Below, piece after piece: positions 1-9,298 of a stretch of 64,000 bases of DNA (position 1 is the stretch's first letter; the number at the start of each line of letters is the position of its first letter). This stretch comes from Microcoleus vaginatus WJT46-NPBG5 (GTDB lineage: Bacteria > Cyanobacteriota > Cyanobacteriia > Cyanobacteriales > Oscillatoriaceae). The notes beneath the pieces were generated by a model, which worked only from the letters and a program-made list of their open reading frames with translations, was not told the DNA's origin and ran no database searches. A program made the position numbers and the translations under genes. Location of the stretch: NCBI GenBank assembly GCA_019359355.1, contig JAHHHM010000008.1:158694-222693 (forward strand). Reading direction: 5' to 3'.

Positions 1-309
1 TCATTAATTTCCTTCTAGCTAGGCAATGTTGGCATTGGGGTTGGGCCGGTTCTCGCCCTATGTCCAACTGCTCTTGAAAATCGAATGATTACAGCCCAAG
101 CATGGCATGGCAACCCTGCTTATTCTAGAGCCGGCCGGTGGTGATCACCACCTTGTGACCTTCGAGATAGAAGCGACTGCCGTGGCTAAGGGGGTAGGAG
201 GCTATGAAGTTGATAGGAAAAAATCTTTTTAAGCTGGCAATTTCCTCAATTAAGAAAAACAAACCGTAAAATATCGTTAAGCACTTTAGGGTTTGATTTT
301 GATATTGAC
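1..309. other. Non-coding left edge
   Basis: No convincing gene is visible. Bases about 1-60 resemble bases about 3130-3190 (both contain ATGTTGG followed by ATTGG, then a TCGCC), which suggests two decayed copies of one unidentified sequence. The stretch next to 310 is AT-rich and lies just downstream of the minus-strand OLD-like gene, but no clear terminator hairpin with a T-run was found. Confidence 0.3.
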
Positions 310-2208
310 TTATGTAGGAAGATTCAATTTAGGCTGATAGCTCAATGCTTTCTTCAATAAATTAGAAATTTCAGAGAGAGAATCTGGATCATTTTCAATC
401 AACCATTTTGTAATTTGAACAGAATGTCGAGTCTTTTTAAAGGCAACCCGCGAGTCAGATAATTCATCAAACAAATATTCAAGAACCTTAGCCGCATTAA
501 TATTTTCTTTAATCGCATTAATATTTTCTTTTACCCATTCTGGAGAGTAGTTGCTTTCTTTAATATGGTTTCTTGAATAATATTTTCTGTCTTCGTATTT
601 CTTCAGAAGAAAAATTTCGACTTCTTCAGGTGTAATATTATCATCTGGGTTCTCAGAATTAATTACAAAGGCTATTGCTTGAGAATGTAATAAGTAATTT
701 TCGTACATACGGCGAGGAAGAAAATCAAAAAAATCAACAATATTTTTTGCTCGTTTTTTTAAATCGTCTTGTTCTTCTTCCATTTGTTCTTCCTTATCTA
801 GAATGAATCCAATAGCTGGAGGAAATAAACTATGTCCTTTACTAAGGTTAGAATAAATTTTAAGAACGAGTTCAAATTTTTTACCTTCTAAATTACCTGT
901 TTCTCTAACACTCCGAATCAATGTACCATGTAACGAAGTTTTACCTATATTTTCAAGAATTAATGGGAAACACTCTTCCTCTGTTTGGCCTTCTACCCAC
1001 AAAATATTATCAGCCCCAAATACATCAGACAAATTCACTCCAATTTCTTTTAAAAGTAAGCTTTGCTCTTCTATATCTTTAGAATTCATTTCAGAACAAA
1101 CTGTTTCACCATCTTTATAGCTAAGCTTGATAATTACAGAAGGATTAGCGGCAGCAATAATAGTTGGTGAATGAGTAGCAATAATATATTGATGTTCAGG
1201 AAACTCCGTTCTAAGAATTTCTACAAGTTTTTTAGCAGCACCTGGATGTAAAAAAGACTGTGGCTCATCAATAATAATTATTTGTGGCTCTTGTGCTGTA
1301 AGCACAACGTATAAAATTGCTAAGACTTGTCCTACTCCAGTCCCACATGACGATAGTGGAAATGATAAATCTTCTCTTTCTGTTGCAGGATCTATAGTCC
1401 AAATTCTAATTTCGAGTAAGTTACTAACTAAGGGTTTTGTAGTAATTCTTTTGATGTGTGGAAAAATAATCGAAGTTAATTTGTTTAACCGATTAGCTTT
1501 TTCTGGATTTTGAAGTATTAAAACGCCTAAAACCTCAGCTAAATTTGATGCATTTTGCTGCAGGCTTTGATTACTTCCAAAGGGAGCTTGTCCAACATTT
1601 AACCGCTCTGCAAAGAATCGATAAATACGAGAGACTATAGCCTGCCATAGTTTCCAAGCAAGGTAATCTTGGATAGGGGGAGATATTATCCTTTCTCCAG
1701 ATTCACTAAAAAAACCGTTATTTATTTCCATTTTTATAGCAGTTCCGTTTAAAGAAGAGATTTTGTACAAATTAAAACTTAAATTTTCCTTATAAAAACT
1801 ATTCTGAAGTTCTGACTCTTGCGAAATTGAAAAATTAAAAATTATGTCATCCGATTTTATTAACCACTCATTAAACAAATTAACTTCCGTAGGGAAAAGT
1901 AAATTATCTGCCGCTTGAGGAATCATAAAAGGAGTAATGCGATCTAAAATAGAATAAAGTTCTGGTCTTTTAAAGGTTACTGAAAATCTACAAGATGAAT
2001 ATTTGTTTAAAAGAACAGAATAAGGATAAGGAAGAGTTTTAATGCTTGTATGAGGTTGATTTATAACAGATAAGCTAAGACTTTCAAGTAATGCTGTTTT
2101 TCCAGAGTTGTTTTGACCTACAATAATATTTATACCTGGCTTAAATTCTAATTCTCCCGAATCCAAAAAAGATTTGTAGTTAGAAAGTTGAAATTTAGAA
2201 ATGTACAT
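310..2208 (-). CDS. OLD-family ATPase with TOPRIM domain
   Basis: The 632-residue protein starts with an SMC/RecF-like ATPase. Walker A is GQNNSGKT at residues 31-38, and an ABC-type Walker B (IIIIDEPQ) is followed by the H-loop ATHSP. A TOPRIM-like region begins near residue 402 (ILWVEGQTEEE) with a second acidic patch near 469 (FILDKEE). This order matches OLD-family nucleases, several of which act in phage defence; that role here is inference. No UvrD-like (GajB-type) partner is adjacent, so it looks like a stand-alone OLD. The gene is AT-rich and lacks the GCCGG words common elsewhere in the window, consistent with recent acquisition. ATG start; downstream partner not seen. Confidence 0.8.
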   Translation of the reverse strand: MYISKFQLSNYKSFLDSGELEFKPGINIIVGQNNSGKTALLESLSLSVINQPHTSIKTLPYPYSVLLNKYSSCRFSVTFKRPELYSILDRITPFMIPQAADNLLFPTEVNLFNEWLIKSDDIIFNFSISQESELQNSFYKENLSFNLYKISSLNGTAIKMEINNGFFSESGERIISPPIQDYLAWKLWQAIVSRIYRFFAERLNVGQAPFGSNQSLQQNASNLAEVLGVLILQNPEKANRLNKLTSIIFPHIKRITTKPLVSNLLEIRIWTIDPATEREDLSFPLSSCGTGVGQVLAILYVVLTAQEPQIIIIDEPQSFLHPGAAKKLVEILRTEFPEHQYIIATHSPTIIAAANPSVIIKLSYKDGETVCSEMNSKDIEEQSLLLKEIGVNLSDVFGADNILWVEGQTEEECFPLILENIGKTSLHGTLIRSVRETGNLEGKKFELVLKIYSNLSKGHSLFPPAIGFILDKEEQMEEEQDDLKKRAKNIVDFFDFLPRRMYENYLLHSQAIAFVINSENPDDNITPEEVEIFLLKKYEDRKYYSRNHIKESNYSPEWVKENINAIKENINAAKVLEYLFDELSDSRVAFKKTRHSVQITKWLIENDPDSLSEISNLLKKALSYQPKLNLPT

Positions 2209-2316
2209 TTTAGATCTTTTAGTAACTTAATTAAAGAGATGAAATTACACTGAATCATCCAGCCACGCGCATCGATAGCAGTCCCAATGAACTAGAGGCT
2301 GATTTTTCATATCGAA

Positions 2317-2475
2317 TTAATAGCCGCATTGAGGACACTGGCCGTGAACAGCGGGTGGTAGTCCAGTAGCGCTAGCTTTTCCTCTAAGGTAAATCGTTGT
2401 CTCAGAATTGGCACAGGTTCCCCAATAATCCACCTCATACAGCCGCAGCCCAGCAATCTGTCGAAATTTTACAAA
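2317..2475 (-). pseudogene. C-terminal remnant of zinc-ribbon protein
   Basis: A short minus-strand frame of about 52 codons has no start codon and ends in a plausible protein tail: CANSETTIYLRGKAS, then VHGQCPQCGY and a TAA stop. The CPQC pair suggests half of a zinc ribbon. A TGA lies immediately upstream in frame, so the N-terminal part is missing. It sits between the OLD-like gene and the direct repeat, in a stretch full of decayed genes. The family was not identified. Confidence 0.35.
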
Positions 2476-2639
2476 TCAAAGTGATCGAGATCGCATTTTA
2501 GCGCAACCGGCCATCACAATTAATAGAGAACACAGATCGCAACTAAAGCGGGGAATGATCATCATTGCGAAGCTTTGAGGATCACCCAGCACAATGAGAA
2601 AATCAGAGATTATAAAGGTGTCGAGTTCAAACCAACCCC

Positions 2640-2855
2640 ATGCCTCAAGTCAACCTCCTCCCCGGCGCAATCTCTGAAATCCTCGCAACCGTTACCGACA
2701 CTCACCACATCACGAAGGCTGACCGCTATGGATTGCTGGCTGCGCTACTGGATGAATCAATTTCTTCTGAAGATTTAACCGCTATTGACCGGCTGCTATA
2801 CTCTCTACGTCGAGGTCGGATTCAAATGACTACTGAACTGTCTCTTGTGATGTAA
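2640..2855 (+). CDS. Small conserved-looking protein, 71 aa
   Basis: The 71-residue protein of unknown function contains LLDESISSEDLTAIDRLLYSL, probably two short amphipathic helices, and ends RGRIQMTTELSLVM. The gene is supported by a second, 5'-truncated copy at 20273-20397 in which nearly all differences preserve the reading frame, including a clean three-base deletion. This indicates selection on the protein. The alternative frame starting at 2575 has no such support. A decayed copy of the 20519 gene follows it. Confidence 0.6.
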   Translation: MPQVNLLPGAISEILATVTDTHHITKADRYGLLAALLDESISSEDLTAIDRLLYSLRRGRIQMTTELSLVM

Positions 2856-3055
2856 GCCGGCACTAAAGGTGGAGAACTTGCAGAACTCGACAATCAAGCA
2901 AGCCTTTTCTAACCTGTGAAAATTTCATAACTTTATTGCCGGCAACTCGCATCACTGCCGGTTTTACCATCAATGGCCAGTGGTACAATCCGCAGTGCCG
3001 GCAAGTACAGCAATAACAGTAGAACCTAAGCAATTAAACTGATTTGCGGATGACG
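2726..3055 (+). repeat. Long direct repeat, copy A
   Basis: About 330 bases match 20273-20605 in the same orientation, starting at CTATGGATTGCTGGCTGCGCT and covering the 3' part of the 71-residue gene, its intergenic spacer and the start of a second small gene. The second gene is degenerate here: the frame reads VPASTAITVEPKQLN and then hits a stop, where copy B continues. Differences are scattered, so the duplication is not recent. Confidence 0.8.
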
Positions 3056-3382
3056 CTATTAAAAAATCCGCACTTGAGATGATATTAAACACTTTCTTCT
3101 GGCTTGCCTGCCGGTTTCCACAATGCTAAGACGCCAATCAATAAATTCCTTGATATAAGCCATGTTGGGATTGGTGTTCGTTCTTACTACCGCGCTCGCC
3201 TGCCTACAGCAACAGATGCCAGTGGAAGGTCTACAGTGGAGGAATGCGCGAACATAACCTCAAACTGATAGATGTATTGAGGACAGGAGAAAGTTAAACT
3301 GATGGGCACTAATCACTAAAATCGGTGCTATGCCCATGCCTTAGTAAGAAATGCGCTCCTGACAATAGTTTGACTTGAATGG
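3056..3382. other. Gene-free stretch with decayed sequence
   Basis: No intact gene. A minus-strand frame near 3120-3190 (NPNMAYIKEFIDWRLSI) looks like a protein fragment and resembles the left edge of the window (1-60). It has no start codon and is read only as debris. Confidence 0.25.
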
Positions 3383-4228
3383 ATGAAAACTCTCATGCGA
3401 ACTCTTAAACTCCCTTCTGGACAACTAATTCCGGTTCTTGGCATGGGCACCTGGCAAATGGGAGAGAATACCAGGAATCGCCAGAACGAAATTGATGCCT
3501 TACGCCACGGGCTTGATTTGGGTCTTTCTCTAATTGACACTGCTGAAATGTATGGGGAAGGCGGTGCAGAAGAAGTGATTGCTCAGGCAATAACGAATCG
3601 TCGTGCATCTGTCTTTCTAGTCAGCAAAGTTTATCCTCACAACGCCTCGAAGCGAGGAGTGATCGCTGCTTGTGAACGAAGTTTGAAACGATTGAAAACT
3701 GACTATCTTGATCTTTACCTGCTACATTGGCGGGGTTCTGTGCCGCTGACAGAAACGCTGGAAGCATTTCAGGCGCTTCAGCAAGCCGGCAAAATTAGCA
3801 GTTATGGTGTGAGCAATTTTAATGTCGCGGATATGGAGGAAGCCAGCCAACTGAAGGGTGGGAACGCCATTGCAACCAATCAAGTTCTCTATAACCTGAT
3901 GCGACGAGGGATTGAGTGGGATTTACTGCCTTGGTGCCGGCAACAAGGCATCCCAATCATGGCTTATTCTCCAATTGAACAAGGGCGTTTGCTCAAGCAT
4001 CGGGAACTCAATACGATTGCTCAAAAACGAGGAGTCAGTGCAGCTCAAGTGGCTATTGCTTGGCTATTGCATCAAGATAATGTAATTGTCATTCCTAAAT
4101 CTAGCCGCATTGACCATGTGCAAGAGAATTATGCTGCGCTGAATTTGAAGTTGAGTGATGATGAATTAACTGCCCTGGATGCTGCGTTTCCGCCGCCTAA
4201 TAAACCTGTTTCTCTAGAAATGCTGTGA
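3383..4228 (+). CDS. Aldo/keto reductase
   Basis: The 281-residue protein belongs to the NAD(P)H-dependent aldo-keto reductases that reduce aldehydes and ketones in the cytosol. The catalytic set is visible: Asp and Tyr in DTAEMYG (near residues 51-57), Lys in LVSKVYPHN (near 84) and His in LLHWRG (near 115). The cofactor region IPKSSRIDHVQENYAAL lies near the C-terminus. Length and overall pattern resemble the YeaE/methylglyoxal reductase type, but the substrate is inferred only from family. A second ATG four codons downstream is an equally possible start. It is an intact gene surrounded by decayed mobile-element sequence. Confidence 0.9.
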   Translation: MKTLMRTLKLPSGQLIPVLGMGTWQMGENTRNRQNEIDALRHGLDLGLSLIDTAEMYGEGGAEEVIAQAITNRRASVFLVSKVYPHNASKRGVIAACERSLKRLKTDYLDLYLLHWRGSVPLTETLEAFQALQQAGKISSYGVSNFNVADMEEASQLKGGNAIATNQVLYNLMRRGIEWDLLPWCRQQGIPIMAYSPIEQGRLLKHRELNTIAQKRGVSAAQVAIAWLLHQDNVIVIPKSSRIDHVQENYAALNLKLSDDELTALDAAFPPPNKPVSLEML

Positions 4229-4384
4229 TTGCTTTTCCTTCAGCATCTGCTCTTTGTAAGGTTCGGCCAGTGAGGAAACTATCATGTCAAAACCTAGGTA
4301 ATATATGCTGATTTCAAGTATTCAAGTTTTAAACTACAAATCATTTCGTAAGTTTCAGCCACTTATTGGGTGGTGAACATTTTT

Positions 4385-4475
4385 CACGAGTATGACAAAC
4401 ACTTGTACAAAGCGCGGCAACGAAATTGAGAAATTCTTTGCCAAATTGAAGCAATATATTACCTTTGGCAAATGA
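4385..4475 (+). pseudogene. IS5-like transposase remnant
   Basis: The frame reads DKHLYKAR and then, after a one-base shift, RNEIEKFFAKLKQY. This is the typical C-terminal signature of IS5/IS427-group transposases. No inverted repeats and no N-terminal part were found, so only a small frameshifted fragment remains. Confidence 0.55.
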
Positions 4476-4489
4476 GCAAGCTTCTAATA

Positions 4490-4615
4490 GAATCGTTTGA
4501 GACTTTAGACGAGCTAGAGAAAGCCATGTTTTAACGCTGCTGCCAGATGCTGTTGCAAAAAGATTTGATTCGGGGACTAGCGTTTTTTCACTGGTGGCCC
4601 CAAGTAAGCGCTTAA
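4490..4615 (+). pseudogene. IS630-like transposase C-terminal remnant
   Basis: The frame reads ESFETLDELEKAMF, an in-frame stop, then QMLLQKDLIRGLAFFHWWPQ. The RGL..FHWWP ending is characteristic of one group of IS630-family transposases. It overlaps no intact gene and follows directly on the IS5-like fragment. Confidence 0.5.
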
Positions 4616-4685
4616 TTAGAGTTAATTAACAACCCGACTTAATATGACTTGGCTGACGAAATAAAGAATTGATAATGCTTTATTT

Positions 4686-4796
4686 CAACCTTATTCAGGG
4701 CATTCTGCCCAAGAGTCTCAGGAGATTTATTCACGCTTGAGTATTGGAGAAGCTCAGGAGGTTTGGGACCAAGTTATGGACAGATTTCCTGCCTGA
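4686..4796 (+). pseudogene. Tyrosine recombinase C-terminal remnant
   Basis: The frame reads QPYSGHSAQESQEIYSRL, then SIGEAQEVWDQVMDRFPA and a TGA stop. SGH followed by IYSRL matches the last conserved His and catalytic Tyr of cyanobacterial phage-type integrases. Everything upstream of box II is missing. It may mark the scar of a lost mobile element abutting the next pseudogene. Confidence 0.6.
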
Positions 4797-4804
4797 CTGG
4801 GGTT

Positions 4805-5194
4805 TAACTACTTTGCCAGGATTTGGTTTGCCGCCCCGCTCCGCTCCAAAATAACCAAAGAAGCAAGCCGTCACGCCTCGGCAGTTTGGAGCCGTACCTA
4901 AATCGATTCTGTAACCGTTCGCTCGCGACCCTCTGCATAAATGCGCTGCCTTTGCTGTGAAAAAAACTCTAAATCGCTCGGCAGCAGAATCGGTACATTA
5001 GTTTCCCGCTGCAATTGGGGTAACAGGGGGCGAAACAAGGAAGCTGCTTGCACCGGAGACTGCGCTTGCCCGTAAAGCTGCTTTTCCTTCGGAAGATTTT
5101 GTACTATATGTTTCGATTGGGCCAGAACCGATGATGATCCAGCACTCAAGATCGCCAAACCCGTCACTAGCCCAAAAAGCAATCGCCCTTTCAC
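4805..5194 (-). pseudogene. Frameshifted secreted protein gene
   Basis: The intact N-terminal 98 codons encode a signal peptide (LVTGLAILSAGSSSVLAQ, cleavage after VLA) followed by FRPLLPQLQRETNVPILLPS. The frame then stops at 4898. A different frame immediately downstream continues plausibly as GTAPNCRGVTACFFGYF, then GAERGGKPNPGK, so one frameshift separates two halves of what was a longer exported protein. The 3' end runs into the integrase remnant. Function unknown. Confidence 0.55.
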
Positions 5195-5833
5195 CAGATA
5201 TCCTTTCTTTCTTCTAACCCCATCTGTGAAGTCTTAACATCATTTTGCCCACAACCATTGCCCCACCAGCAGCACTACGGTCGTGGCACTCAAGGCATAG
5301 AACCCTTCAAAAATACTCCGGGTACCGGCAATCGCCCTAAGTTTTCAGCCGCTGTCAATATCACCCTCATCCGAGTAAAAAGCAGTTTCGCTACTCTTTA
5401 TCCCTCGTAGAAAACTTAGCAAATCTCCGCTAGGCTATAGGCCGGTAGTTCATACATGGCAGGTCACATCGAATTCTCCACCGCTTGTATTACCCTTGCG
5501 CCAACCGGCAATAATGACAAAGCCGGGGGTTCCCCCAGCGGGGGAGGAGGGGGGGAAGCTCCCCAAGGGGGCGGGGGGGGAAGAAATAAAAATTTATTCG
5601 ATATAAAAAACCCCTAACTGGGATTCGCTAGAGGCTCTGCGCTAGGTCTTATTGAGTGCTGGTGACAAGCCGGTGTTAGTTTTTCAATAAATCGGGAATA
5701 CTACCATCGTAAAGGATTGAGCATTTGTAAAATGGAATTAAAATAAAATTTGTTTCCCTAAGTAAAGATTTTAATTCAATCCGTTAAATCTCTGTGCATT
5801 AAGTCTACTCAGTTTCCCCTTTAAAACATTGCC
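5195..5833. other. Intergenic region with G-rich tract
   Basis: No gene was recognised. It contains the G-run tract at 5521-5580, an AT-rich stretch after it, and the upstream region of the GUN4-domain gene. No clear promoter could be assigned. Confidence 0.4.
5521..5580 (+). other. G-rich tract, possible G-quadruplex
   Basis: Within 60 bases the plus strand carries at least five runs of four or more G (GGGGG, GGGGG, then longer runs) interrupted by short C runs such as TTCCCCC and CTCCCC. It could fold as a quadruplex or as competing GC hairpins. It lies about 250 bases upstream of the GUN4-domain gene. Confidence 0.5.
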
Positions 5834-8296
5834 ATGACAACCGAACAACCTAATTTACAGCAACTTGCTAAACAAGGCAATCCCAAAGCTATTGCTTCCT
5901 TGCTGAACCGCTCTCTTCAACCAAAAGGTATCACTGCAAAGGCGGCTGTGAAAAATGGCTGTTTGCAGCTTATGTTGGAAGCAGAAAAAGTTCCGCCAAA
6001 ACAGCCTTATGTAGACTCTCTCCGTAAAGGGCTGACCAATCTAATGCCTACTGCTATTCAAAAGGTCAAAGTATACGGTAAGCAGGTGGATGAGGATGTT
6101 CCTGAATGGCTCGAAGAGTTTAACTTGTCTGTTCAACCAATACAAGACCTCTCTGAATTAGCAAGGCAGGGAGATGTGAAGGCAATTAATACTTTGCTCA
6201 ATCAGTCGTTACAACCTCATGGGGTGGTAGCAAAAGCCAAGCTGAAAACTGATTGCTTACAAGTCATGCTGGAATCAGCAGAAATTCCTAATCAGCGAAC
6301 GATGGTTGATTTACTCAATGCTGAAGTTTTAAAATTGAGAATTTTGTCTGTCAATACTATGAAGATTTTTGGCAAGCAAACGGATGAAGATTTCCCTGAT
6401 TGGCATCAAGAAATTAGCCTTGAATTAAAATCAGAAATTCCGTTACAACAAGTTGGTTTATTCAATACTTCTGTCTCAGACAATGAAGAATTTGTGCAGT
6501 CAGTTAATTTAGCATCTAGCCCTAAAGTTGATGTAATTCGGCTTTCTAATCAAATCTATGAAACTTTAAAAACTGCTTTTAGTGAACCTCTCTTGAAAAG
6601 AGTTGAAGACGAAGAAGAGAAAGATATTCATGAAGCTGCAAATTTTTTTATTGACAATCTAGAACAAGAATTTAAATTAGTCATTGAAAAAATTCCTAAA
6701 TCATTAATCATTTTAAGTAAATCATTTGGAGTAACTTTAGATTTAACCAAGACTACATTTTTGTTCTCTGGTATTTCTACTTCCTATTTTTCAAAAGTTA
6801 GTTCAGCAATTAAACAACTGAGACTACACACGACTGAGGTATTAAATTATCATTTTTTCCAAGAAGAAGAAGATTCATTATTCAATTGGGATGTCGTCAA
6901 AAGTGCTGGTGCAGGATTCTTGTTGGGGGGTGGACTTTTTGGGGCTGTAACTAATGCTTATGTAACTACTCAAGCTAAGTCCAAAGAACAAGAGGAGAAA
7001 CAGTTGATTTTAGAAAAATATCGTAAAAGTAGAGAAAAATTAATTCAAGAATGGACAGAGTTATTTAAAATTAACTATGAAGCGGTTTGTAGCTTAGTAT
7101 TAGATTCATATAGTCTTAAATTGACTAATTATCACTCTTTAAATCAAGCTGAAGAGTTATGTGAAAAAGCATTTGAATACATTGAAGCTCAAAAATTAAA
7201 AGAAGCAATAGCTGCTTGTGATCGAGCTATTGAACTCAATCCTATTTTAGTGCCAGCCTTGAATCTTAGAGGGTCTGCTTTGTATGGACTGGAATGCTAC
7301 GAGGTAGCAATTAAAGATTTCGATAAAGCAGTAGAAATTGATGAAAAACATATTTTTTCATGGGAAAATAAGGGAGATTGTTTGCAAAGCTTAGAACGAT
7401 ATGAAGAAGCAATTGTTGCTTATGACAAAGCGATTAGTCTGGATGACAATTATTATTCCGTTTGGTTGAGTAAAAGTTTATCTCTATATAAATTAAAACG
7501 TTATAGTGAAGCAATTAAAACAGTTGAAACAGCAATTGCTATTGAAGCAGAAGACTACGAATCGTGGTATGTTAAAGCTGCTTGTGCAGCAGCGATGCAA
7601 AACACAGACCAAGTCTTAGAGAGTTTGCAGAAAGCTTTTAATTTTAATCTTGAAGAATGCCGCGAAAAGGTCAAAAATAATTTCTACTTTGACTTTATCC
7701 GAAATGACGAAAAGTTCAAAGCGTTAACACAAGAGTCATCTGTTGGAGTTGATTACAGCGAACTGAAGAAATTACTTGCAGATAAGGAATGGAAAAAAGC
7801 AGATCAGGAAACTGCAAGAATTATGTGTTCAGCAGCACAACTTGCTTTTTGGGCGCTTTTTGAAAATGAAGAAGAAACTTTTGTTGTCCCCGATCAGGTA
7901 CTCACAGAATTAGATGAGATGATGATTAGCAAATTTCCTTGTGATGATCTGAATACTATTGACAAACTATGGCTTGAGCATAGTAATGGAAAATTTGGTT
8001 TCAGCATCCAGAGGGAAATTTACAAAAGCCTTGGCGGAACCCAAGTCTTTAACGGGGAAATTAGAGACAAATTCGGTAATCAGACAGGCTGGCGAGTTCG
8101 TGATAAAAACGATAACTACTCTTGGCGTCGTTCTGATCTATTTGAATATGATTTTGAAAAAGCACCAAAAGGGCATCTTCCCAGTTGTCTTTGGGCGGCT
8201 AAAGAAGATGGTTGGTTTTTAAATCGTCGAGATCGTCTAATTGCTCTGTTTGCACGTATCGATGCTTGTTTGCTCTCGAATCTTCCGAAACAATAG
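5834..8296 (+). CDS. GUN4-domain protein with TPR repeats
   Basis: The 820-residue multidomain protein begins with two tandem copies of a ~95-residue unit (residues ~5-95 and ~107-200), each carrying A(K/R)QG.xKAI..LLN(R/Q)SLQP and ending in VYGKQVDED or IFGKQTDED. A glycine-rich hydrophobic segment lies near 350-365 (AGAGFLLGGGLFG). TPR repeats (~440-600) include AIAACDRAIELNP and YEEAIVAYDKAISLD. From ~637 a GUN4 domain follows: YSELKKLLADKEWKKADQET, then TIDKLWLEHSNGKFGFSIQ. Stand-alone GUN4 binds porphyrin and stimulates Mg-chelatase. Multi-domain relatives in cyanobacteria are generally sensory or regulatory candidates, so the chlorophyll role should not be transferred. Base use is AT-rich and GCCGG-poor relative to neighbours. 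Confidence 0.85.
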   Translation: MTTEQPNLQQLAKQGNPKAIASLLNRSLQPKGITAKAAVKNGCLQLMLEAEKVPPKQPYVDSLRKGLTNLMPTAIQKVKVYGKQVDEDVPEWLEEFNLSVQPIQDLSELARQGDVKAINTLLNQSLQPHGVVAKAKLKTDCLQVMLESAEIPNQRTMVDLLNAEVLKLRILSVNTMKIFGKQTDEDFPDWHQEISLELKSEIPLQQVGLFNTSVSDNEEFVQSVNLASSPKVDVIRLSNQIYETLKTAFSEPLLKRVEDEEEKDIHEAANFFIDNLEQEFKLVIEKIPKSLIILSKSFGVTLDLTKTTFLFSGISTSYFSKVSSAIKQLRLHTTEVLNYHFFQEEEDSLFNWDVVKSAGAGFLLGGGLFGAVTNAYVTTQAKSKEQEEKQLILEKYRKSREKLIQEWTELFKINYEAVCSLVLDSYSLKLTNYHSLNQAEELCEKAFEYIEAQKLKEAIAACDRAIELNPILVPALNLRGSALYGLECYEVAIKDFDKAVEIDEKHIFSWENKGDCLQSLERYEEAIVAYDKAISLDDNYYSVWLSKSLSLYKLKRYSEAIKTVETAIAIEAEDYESWYVKAACAAAMQNTDQVLESLQKAFNFNLEECREKVKNNFYFDFIRNDEKFKALTQESSVGVDYSELKKLLADKEWKKADQETARIMCSAAQLAFWALFENEEETFVVPDQVLTELDEMMISKFPCDDLNTIDKLWLEHSNGKFGFSIQREIYKSLGGTQVFNGEIRDKFGNQTGWRVRDKNDNYSWRRSDLFEYDFEKAPKGHLPSCLWAAKEDGWFLNRRDRLIALFARIDACLLSNLPKQ

Positions 8297-8330
8297 TGAC
8301 AGCAGGGATAATGATTGTTAAGCGACACTC

Positions 8331-8420
8331 AGCGGCATCCAATAACTGCATAATCCGGCTCAGCCATCTACCATCTGAGCCAGTCAATGCGGCTAGATGG
8401 CGCTGCTAATCGCCGGTGAG
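8331..8420 (+). repeat. Hairpin repeat flanking DUF4145 gene, copy 1
   Basis: Contains GGCTCAG (8357-8363), an 11-base loop and CTGAGCC (8375-8381), a perfect 7 bp stem. This is followed by CAATGCGGCTAGAT and GCCGGTGAG. The same block recurs at 9412-9515 with small changes. The pair brackets the gene at 8477-9298. Confidence 0.75.
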
Positions 8421-8476
8421 TGCTTTACTAGATGTTATGGTAGTATTACTGACGCTATTTAACGTATTAGACGGTT

Positions 8477-9298
8477 ATGAACTATCAAAAAGATTTTGAA
8501 TTTTTTGTAAATTTTGAATTGAAAATAAATGATGTTGATCCTGATTACCCCCCTTTTTATGAAATAACTAGATATACTCCTTATTCAATTAATGGTATTT
8601 GTCCAAATTGTAATATTTATGCTTCGTTTAATATAAAACGTTTTGAAGAAGTCACAGAAAAATATAGTCAAACAATAGAATTTGCTATTATTTGTTTTTG
8701 CCCTAATGTTAATTGTCGTGAGAAAACTATATTTGCAAAAGCTGAAGTTGATACACCATTTACTCCTGATGATTTAACAGAATCTCCTTTGTTTCTTAAA
8801 ACAATAGGTTTAATAAAAGATATTTTTCCATCACACAAAACTACAGAAATTGAAATTCCAGAAGAAATTCCAGACGTTCTTAGGGAGGATTATTTTATTG
8901 CTCAAAAAGTTTTAGAAATCAGTCCTAAGTTAACTTCTATTATGGCAAGATTAATTATAGAGAAATTTATTAAATATACGCATCCCACTATAACAGGCAC
9001 TTTAATGGAATTAATTGAAGAGTTTATTAAAGTTGAAAAAAGTAAGCGCCATATACCTCCTGACCTTGAAGATGATTTGACTCATATTAGGTCTGAGGGA
9101 AATGATGTAGTTCACTCTAATCCTAATAAAAATCAATTAGCTAGAGATGAAGAAGAAGCTGCATTATTTAACTTGAGTTTGTTAGATGATTTATTTAACT
9201 TTTATTATATTAGGCCGGCAGAGAAACGGAGAAAATATCATGAAAATGTTGAAAAGGCAAAGCAACGGAAAAACAACATGAAAATCTTAAAAAGATAG
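8477..9298 (+). CDS. DUF4145-domain protein
   Basis: The 273-residue protein has an N-terminal zinc-binding pattern (CPNC near residue 39 and C.CPNVNC near 75) and a C-terminal helical DUF4145 region: ARLIIEKFIKY, then DLEDDLTHIRSEGNDVVHSN. DUF4145 proteins are common in defence islands and are often found beside or fused to restriction genes; their biochemical role is not settled. The gene is AT-rich and sits alone between two copies of a hairpin repeat, about 1 kb downstream of the restriction operon's 3' end and on the opposite strand, so it may be an independently mobile cassette. Confidence 0.75.
   Translation: MNYQKDFEFFVNFELKINDVDPDYPPFYEITRYTPYSINGICPNCNIYASFNIKRFEEVTEKYSQTIEFAIICFCPNVNCREKTIFAKAEVDTPFTPDDLTESPLFLKTIGLIKDIFPSHKTTEIEIPEEIPDVLREDYFIAQKVLEISPKLTSIMARLIIEKFIKYTHPTITGTLMELIEEFIKVEKSKRHIPPDLEDDLTHIRSEGNDVVHSNPNKNQLARDEEEAALFNLSLLDDLFNFYYIRPAEKRRKYHENVEKAKQRKNNMKILKR

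Noticed and set aside
1..3190. Gene spanning the left edge shared with 3120-3190
   Set aside because: The resemblance covers only ~55 bases with gaps, and neither copy has a coherent reading frame.
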